Source of the DNA: Pempheris klunzingeri
Lineage: Eukaryota > Chordata > Actinopteri > Acropomatiformes > Pempheridae
Reading direction: 5' to 3'
DNA: 64,000 nt
Assembly (NCBI RefSeq): GCF_042242105.1
Contig: NC_092030.1
Coordinates: 1-64,000, forward strand
In this document: positions 48,036 to 64,000 of the stretch, piece after piece
How the letters are laid out: each line of letters opens with the position of its first letter
Numbering within the stretch: the first letter of the stretch is position 1
Program-made: the position numbers and the translations under genes
Notes under the pieces: model-generated
What the model was told of the DNA's origin: nothing
Seen by the model: only the letters and a program-made list of their open reading frames with translations
Databases searched by the model: none

Positions 48036-48715
48036 TCAGAGATGATCCTGTAGTCCAGGTTTCCCCTGAGAGCATCTGGGCTGAAAGGGGGCAGCAGTAA
48101 ACGGGTCGTCCAGAGCTCGCCCCCCTATGGTCCAGGCGTGCAGGGGCCCCACCGCCACAGAGCCGACGGCGGCCTGCTGGCCGACCCTGGAGACGACCCG
48201 GTGCATCACCACGGGCTGCTGCAGCAGCGGCGTCTCCGTGTGCAGAAGACGTTGATGCTGGGGGGCGGCAGCAGACGATCCTGGTACCAGCTCGCCCTGT
48301 TTGGTGGCGCCAGCCCACTGCGAGCCAAACTTGAACACGTGGGGGTTTGTGGGAACAGCTCTGCTGGTGTCCCGCTTCTTTCCAAACGGGGCCTGCTGAA
48401 ACACATCAGATGCCTCAGCAGATTTATGAGACGCACAAGAGGTACTGGCGGCCATCTTGCCTTGTCTTGGTGGCATTTTAAAAGGGGCGAGCTGGAAGAC
48501 ATCAGAGAAGTCGGGGCTGTGGGGGGGCTGGGGCCAGGACACTGGGTGCAGGCTGGTAGACGGAGCTGCTGCTGCTGCTCTGGGGTGTCTGCTCCTCTCC
48601 GCTGAAGGCACCACACATTTGTTATGGACACATGCGGCCGTCCTCTGAGCGTCCACAGCGAGCCGAGGCCCCAGAGAGGCACCAGCCCCGGTGCTGCTGA
48701 GCTCCCTCTGCTGGT
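48036..48715 (-). CDS. aak1: Possible alternative terminal exon of aak1 with DVFxxAPF-type repeats
   Basis: On the - strand an acceptor (CATGCAG) at 48716 opens a 680-base frame ending TGA at 48036-48038. The frame contains S-D-V-F-Q-L-A-P-F, S-D-V-F-Q-Q-A-P-F and D-D-P-F-T-A-A-P-F. This kind of repeat is characteristic of the long C-terminal tail of BMP2K, the AAK1 paralogue. The exon needs one base from its upstream partner, exactly what the aak1 exon ending at 53842 provides, so it could replace the exon at 53514-53420. It may alternatively be the remnant of another gene or a low-expressed isoform. Confidence 0.6.
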
Positions 48716-49654
48716 CTGCATGTGAACAGATGGGACAAATGTCAGAGACAGAGACACGACCTCGGAGTTCAGCTGTCCACTCAGGCTCTCACATGTTAGA
48801 GAAAAGATGAAGCATCACAGAGAGAAATGTCAGAAATGTCTCTCTCAAGTGGATCAAACCCAGTGATGTGAAGTCGGGTGGGTTTTAGTGGCTGAGCTCT
48901 GTAGATGAGACATGTGATGTTAATCAGCTCACGCAGGTGAGGTGAAACCAGCCCAACCTGCCTGTAAGCAAGACTGTTGAAGAGCAGAGAGTTCAGAGTT
49001 TAAAAACATCCAAGAATGATGTACAGTATGTAACTAAACACCTCCCAAGCATTTCTGATGAAGACCCCCTAAATGTTATAATTAAACAGTGGTGAAGTGC
49101 TCTGTGGTGGACAAACTATCTGCTCCAGTAGGAGCAGGAGGACCCCCGACCCTTTGGATTCTACTCCCTTCAGGAGCATGAGCATGAAGTTTGGTCTTAA
49201 TCACTAGTGAATTACAGTTAATGATAAATAAACTAAACACTGACATACAGGACCCCCCCCCCCCCCAAAGACCTGCACACAGACTTTGGGTAGAAGATCT
49301 AGAGGCTTAAAGTTGGAGTGAGTCTGCAGCAAAGTTCTTTAAAATGTGGAATATACTGAAATTTACCAACAAAACACTGAATCCGTCTTTTTACATTCAT
49401 GACGGCAAAATCTTTGAATCAATGCTCAACACGGTGACATTCACATTTGTATTTTATTTGCCGTACCTTTATAATTCTTTCATTATCTCACAAAAATAGA
49501 AGGAGCACATGACACCACAGCTCTGACGCAGGTTTGGGCCATACAGACAAACACTCAGAGAATCAGAGAATTGGCCGTGTTCATCGTTGGCAGGAGAGCA
49601 GAGAAACGAGGGGCTTCAGCTTCACGTCAAGGACTACCATCCGATTACAGCAGC

Positions 49655-49972
49655 AGGGAGGGGGCTGCAGGGAGGGAGCTGCAGGGAGGGGGGCTTGCAG
49701 GGAGAGAGCTACAGGGAGAGAGCTACAGGGAGGGGGCTGCAGGGAGAGAGCTGCAGGGAGAGAGCTGCAGGGAGGGGGCTGCAGGGAGAGAGCTGCAGGG
49801 AGAGAGCTGCAGGGAGAGAGCTGCAGGGAGGGGGCTGCAGGGAGAGAGCTGCAGGGAGGGGGCTGCAGGGAGAGAGCTGCAGGGAGGGGGCTGCAGGGAG
49901 AGAGCTGCAGGGAGGGGGCTGCAGGGAGAGAGCTGCAGGGAGGGGGCTTGCAGGGAGAGAGCTGCAGGGAGG
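49655..49972. repeat. 14-base minisatellite
   Basis: About 22 copies of GAGAGCTGCAGGGA / GGGGGCTGCAGGGA. Confidence 0.92.
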
Positions 49973-52778
49973 ATTGCATAGGGGGGTTGCATAGGTCCAA
50001 ACGGTTACTGCAGATCGTGAAATTGTTCCGAGAACGAGAAAAACAAAAGCAAAACCTCCAGTAACACACCGCTGACACTCTAAAACCCGCTGACATTTGC
50101 AGTTTTCACAAATTCACTCGACTTTTAGCCTCAAAGAACATGTGAACAGATCACTGACTCTAACCCAACTACCCTAACCCACCTCGCTCTAACCCTTCAT
50201 GCTTTAGGCATTGTTCTCACATTCTGGATTTTCAGACCCAGGATTTTTTCTCTGCCACCACCTGGCTGTTAACATTTTATTCCACATTCTATGTGAGTCT
50301 GTTTGTTTCCTAGCTCATCACTCACAGCCCTTGTGGCTTAAATGGGAGTTACTTTGCAGAAGGGAGCGTTCTATCTCACAGAAACACGCCTCCTCTGGAC
50401 GTTATGACAAAATGAAAACATGATGCTGCCTGAAAACCAAACTGCAGTGATGGTTGTCTGCTGTAATGGATTATTAACCCTTTCAGAGATTATTAACCCT
50501 TTCACAGATTAGCTCTTCACTCGTTAGCAGTCACAGATTCTCTTAACTGAGACAGGGAGCACAGACGGCGAGGCTGGGGAGCAGTAAGCCAATTTGTACC
50601 CAGCTCTTGGAGAGGGGGGGTGGGTGGGTGTAGCTCTGACTTCCTGAGAGTGTTTTTGGGGGGGGTGGGGGGGGCTGTGCTTTCAGAGGAGAGTTTAAGG
50701 ACAACGACAGTGTATCCATATTTGCAACAAACAACAACACAAGTAGGCTACTGGAAAACACATCCGATTACTCTGCTACTCTGAGTCTTCACGCACACAC
50801 ACACACACACATCAACACACAGGAACAATACTCAACAACACCGCCATGCTTTTTCTGTTGAGTGTGTGGTCACTAAACCGGAGAGCAAAACAAGGCTTTA
50901 CAAAGCACAACTTCAGGAAAGAGTTCCAGTTTCATGAGATGAGACGAAGGTTCAGCTCCCACCGTCCAGAAGAGCGTCTGAATAAAAATATAATCCATCA
51001 TCAGTCCAAACGTCACTCAGGCTCACTGTGTCCAGGAGAGGAGGAGGAGTAAGACTCAGCACTCTCCAGGGGGACAGACACTGGGATCATCATCTACACA
51101 TTTTAATGTTCTGACAACTAAGCAGAGAAAACCAAGAGAAAAACAACTTTCTCAACACACAACTCCACAAAGAGGAATGAAATATTTAAGTAATCTTCAG
51201 TATTTTTCACAGATTATGTTGTTAAGAATCATAGATATTTTTTATTATAGACTAATATTTATTTCTTACATTCATTCTCTAACACTCTATTCATATTAAC
51301 ATTTACAACAGGAAAACAACTTTCATTCATGTATATATCTATATTTATCTATAGATTTATACATGAGACTTAACAGGTAAAGCAATATGTTTTCCACACG
51401 TAAAGCTTCATGACAATGACTTCATATATACACAGGAAGAATAACCAGGCCTGAAGTCTGGAGAAGATCTTTTTACAAAAATCAGGAGGAGAGAAATGAC
51501 AGGAATGTAGGATGGATCGCACAATGTGGAATGAATCTTTGTGTTGATGGCAACAAAAGAAAAGTGAGTGAGTGAAAACCAGTTTCTGTTAGCGCCAAAA
51601 GATGACCTGAATAGTCATGAGCGGTCTCTGGATATAAAGAGTAGCTACTGTGTTTCTACTGCTTCCTACTGTTGTTAATTATTCAAATTATTTTCAAGAT
51701 TTCATGCATCTTCCTGTGATATGGCACGCTGCTATGAACACGGCTAATGGCCCCGGGTCATCATTTAATCCCAATCAGCCTATTGCTTGCTTCGAGGATA
51801 AAATTAAAATTATGTTTAAAATACCAGCAAATGAGATCAGGTCTTCGTTTGAAAGGAGGTCACTCAGACATTATTCTATCTCAGAGCTCCACCAGTCAGC
51901 AGCTCTCCTCAGCTTATTTTATGGCACTTCAGTCTGATCAGGAACCTGTCTGTGTCCTGCTGGGGTTTAGGGTTAACTCCTCCAACCCTAACCCTCTCGT
52001 CACCACAGTAACTTTGCCCGGCTTGTAGAGGACCGGTGTCATGGCGCTGTGGTTTCCAGCCTGTAACTTTGTCCTTTTCCACTCTGCTGCAGCTTTAAAT
52101 CATATAACATATTCCACCTGACTGCCCTGACAAAGGAACATTTATGCCAGTTTCATTTTACAGCAGAGATGAACAGACCTCACTGAACAAACTGTCTCCT
52201 GTTGAGACTCACGGCAACTTGACCACATGCAGCCACCGCCGCCGCTCCTTCAGACTCTGCTACATTTTTGTTTTAACCTGCATTTTTTCTGCTTTATTGC
52301 TCAAACGTGTCAGAAAAACACTCAGCAGCACAGGAGAAGGAAGGGTGGGGTTCAGATCCTCTGCCCTGCCAGACGAAACCAGAACCAGAACCCAGGAGGA
52401 CGGAGTCGGTCCTCGTCACCTAAGGCCTAAACCTAACCAAGGTCACAGAAACAGAACCAGGGACGGTGCATCACCTCGATAAGAGCCATGAGATCCCAGA
52501 TTGGACCTGAGGCTCACCTGAGTAAGGTGGACTGAACGAAATATGACCTGATCCACAACTCTACACAGACCTGATCACCGTCTGGACAGAGAATTGATCA
52601 CCGTCATCATAATCATTACTATCCTCTTGCTGCTGTTGACTTTCGTCCAGAGTGGGTTAGGGTTATACCCAATGTGTATAAAAACCCGTCGGCTCTAAAC
52701 ATAATTATCTGTATTTACAGTTTGTTCTGTGTGGAGCGTGAAGGGGCAACAGCTTTCATTTGGTTGTGCTTTCATTGT

Positions 52779-52836
52779 GTCCTAACCCTAAATCCTACCC
52801 TAATCCTTCCTCTACCCTTCCCCGACCCTAACCCTG
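52779..52836 (+). repeat. Degenerate telomere-like repeat
   Basis: CCTAACCCTAAATCCTACCC and similar, a decayed CCCTAA cluster about 40 kb from the subtelomere. Confidence 0.6.
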
Positions 52837-53419
52837 TGTTGGAAAATGAGAAATAAATGAACCTGTGACTGTGAACCTCAACTTTTGCATGGTTTTACTT
52901 TAATATGTGCAAATAAATTTGGGGAGGAGAATTTAAAAAGGCAAACTCGACAAATTCACATGTGCACCATAATAACTACAACCACTTACAACTATGCCTA
53001 TTGTACGTTACAACAATGATCTTCTATTGTTTGCTATTAGACACAATGTAATATTGTTCAAACAATGGGATAGCTATATCATATCCTGATTGACAGAAAA
53101 ATGGTTAATCTTTAAAGAGGGCGATGTTAGTGTGCTGCCCACTCTTTAACCCATGGACATACAAGACGTGCAGACACTGGGACAAAGAGAAGATGTGAGT
53201 GAGAGAGATGGGAGGTGAAGAAAAGACAGATAATGTGGTTGGTTTAGCGGACAGGGCAGGAATGAAGAGGCATTGAGAGGCGAAGGCTGTTTCTACTGTA
53301 GGACTAGAATGGAGATGATGGCAGAGGGGAGCAGGAAGCGAGCTAGAACAGTGTTGATTGCGGTTATGCTATGCCGGTCTAGAATCCAATGTTACAGCCT
53401 CTATGGGGGAGGGGGGCGC

Positions 53420-64000
<10,581 letters not shown>

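Larger units (their letters stand above)
48716..53419. other. Region between the two candidate aak1 last exons
   Basis: Intron of the long isoform, or otherwise the aak1 3' flank. Contains a minisatellite (49655-49972), scattered degenerate telomere-like words (50158-50195, 51960-51998, 52779-52836) and no recognised exon. Many short open frames in the minisatellite are repeat artefacts. Confidence 0.65.

Noticed and set aside
49534..50096. Open frames on both strands in the 14-base minisatellite
   Set aside because: Repeat artefact; all frames are open because the repeat lacks stop codons.

Overview
The window is the end of a vertebrate, almost certainly teleost, chromosome. It begins with about 4.6 kb of CCCTAA repeats (C-rich strand 5' to 3', as expected at a left chromosome end). 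It then passes through about 8.7 kb of subtelomeric mosaic (4597-13292) into ordinary gene-bearing DNA. Teleost origin is inferred from large multi-exon genes with vertebrate exon structures, fish-type retroposon tails (13490-13735, 57000-57325), short hAT-like MITEs, abundant CA repeats, and the gene set (TRIM, bmp1, antxr1, aak1).

Subtelomere: at least seven copies (four of about 0.9-1 kb, three 5'-truncated) and several fragments of one non-coding unit alternate with short CCCTAA arrays. All lie in the same orientation. The proximal (3') end of each copy is nearly constant, usually '...AC' joined to 'CTAACC', while the distal (5') end is cut at many different points. Between 10279 and 13209 lie pieces of a second, AT-rich family. 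Three of these carry the start of a conserved Arg-rich reading frame (W-T-x-V-R-Y-G ... D-R-A-P-P) and a hairpin just before the telomeric junction. The four hairpins have three different stem sequences but keep their pairing. A hammerhead-ribozyme-like core sits at 11257-11309. I read this zone as retroelement copies added one after another to telomeric ends; this is inference.

Genes: (1) a TRIM E3 ubiquitin ligase, + strand, 15019-18028, 6 exons, 547 aa (RING, B-box, coiled coil, PRY-SPRY). (2) bmp1 (tolloid/procollagen C-proteinase), - strand, 32496 to 19850, 20 coding exons, 959 aa, complete. (3) antxr1 (TEM8, vWA-domain collagen receptor), + strand, 33878-42955, 18 exons, 593 aa, complete. 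(4) aak1 (AP2-associated kinase 1), - strand, 63150 to 53420, 19 exons visible, N-terminal exon(s) beyond the right edge, with a possible alternative terminal exon at 48036-48715. In every case splice sites and reading phase close exactly on conceptual joining.

Layout: trim and bmp1 are tail to tail. bmp1 and antxr1 are head to head, with 1.4 kb between start codons. antxr1 and aak1 are tail to tail. From general knowledge of human maps, ANTXR1 and AAK1 are neighbours on 2p13 and their paralogues ANTXR2 and BMP2K are neighbours on 4q21, so this pair is conserved synteny. bmp1 and antxr1 both act on collagen and extracellular matrix. I saw no tRNA, rRNA, CRISPR or prokaryotic features.
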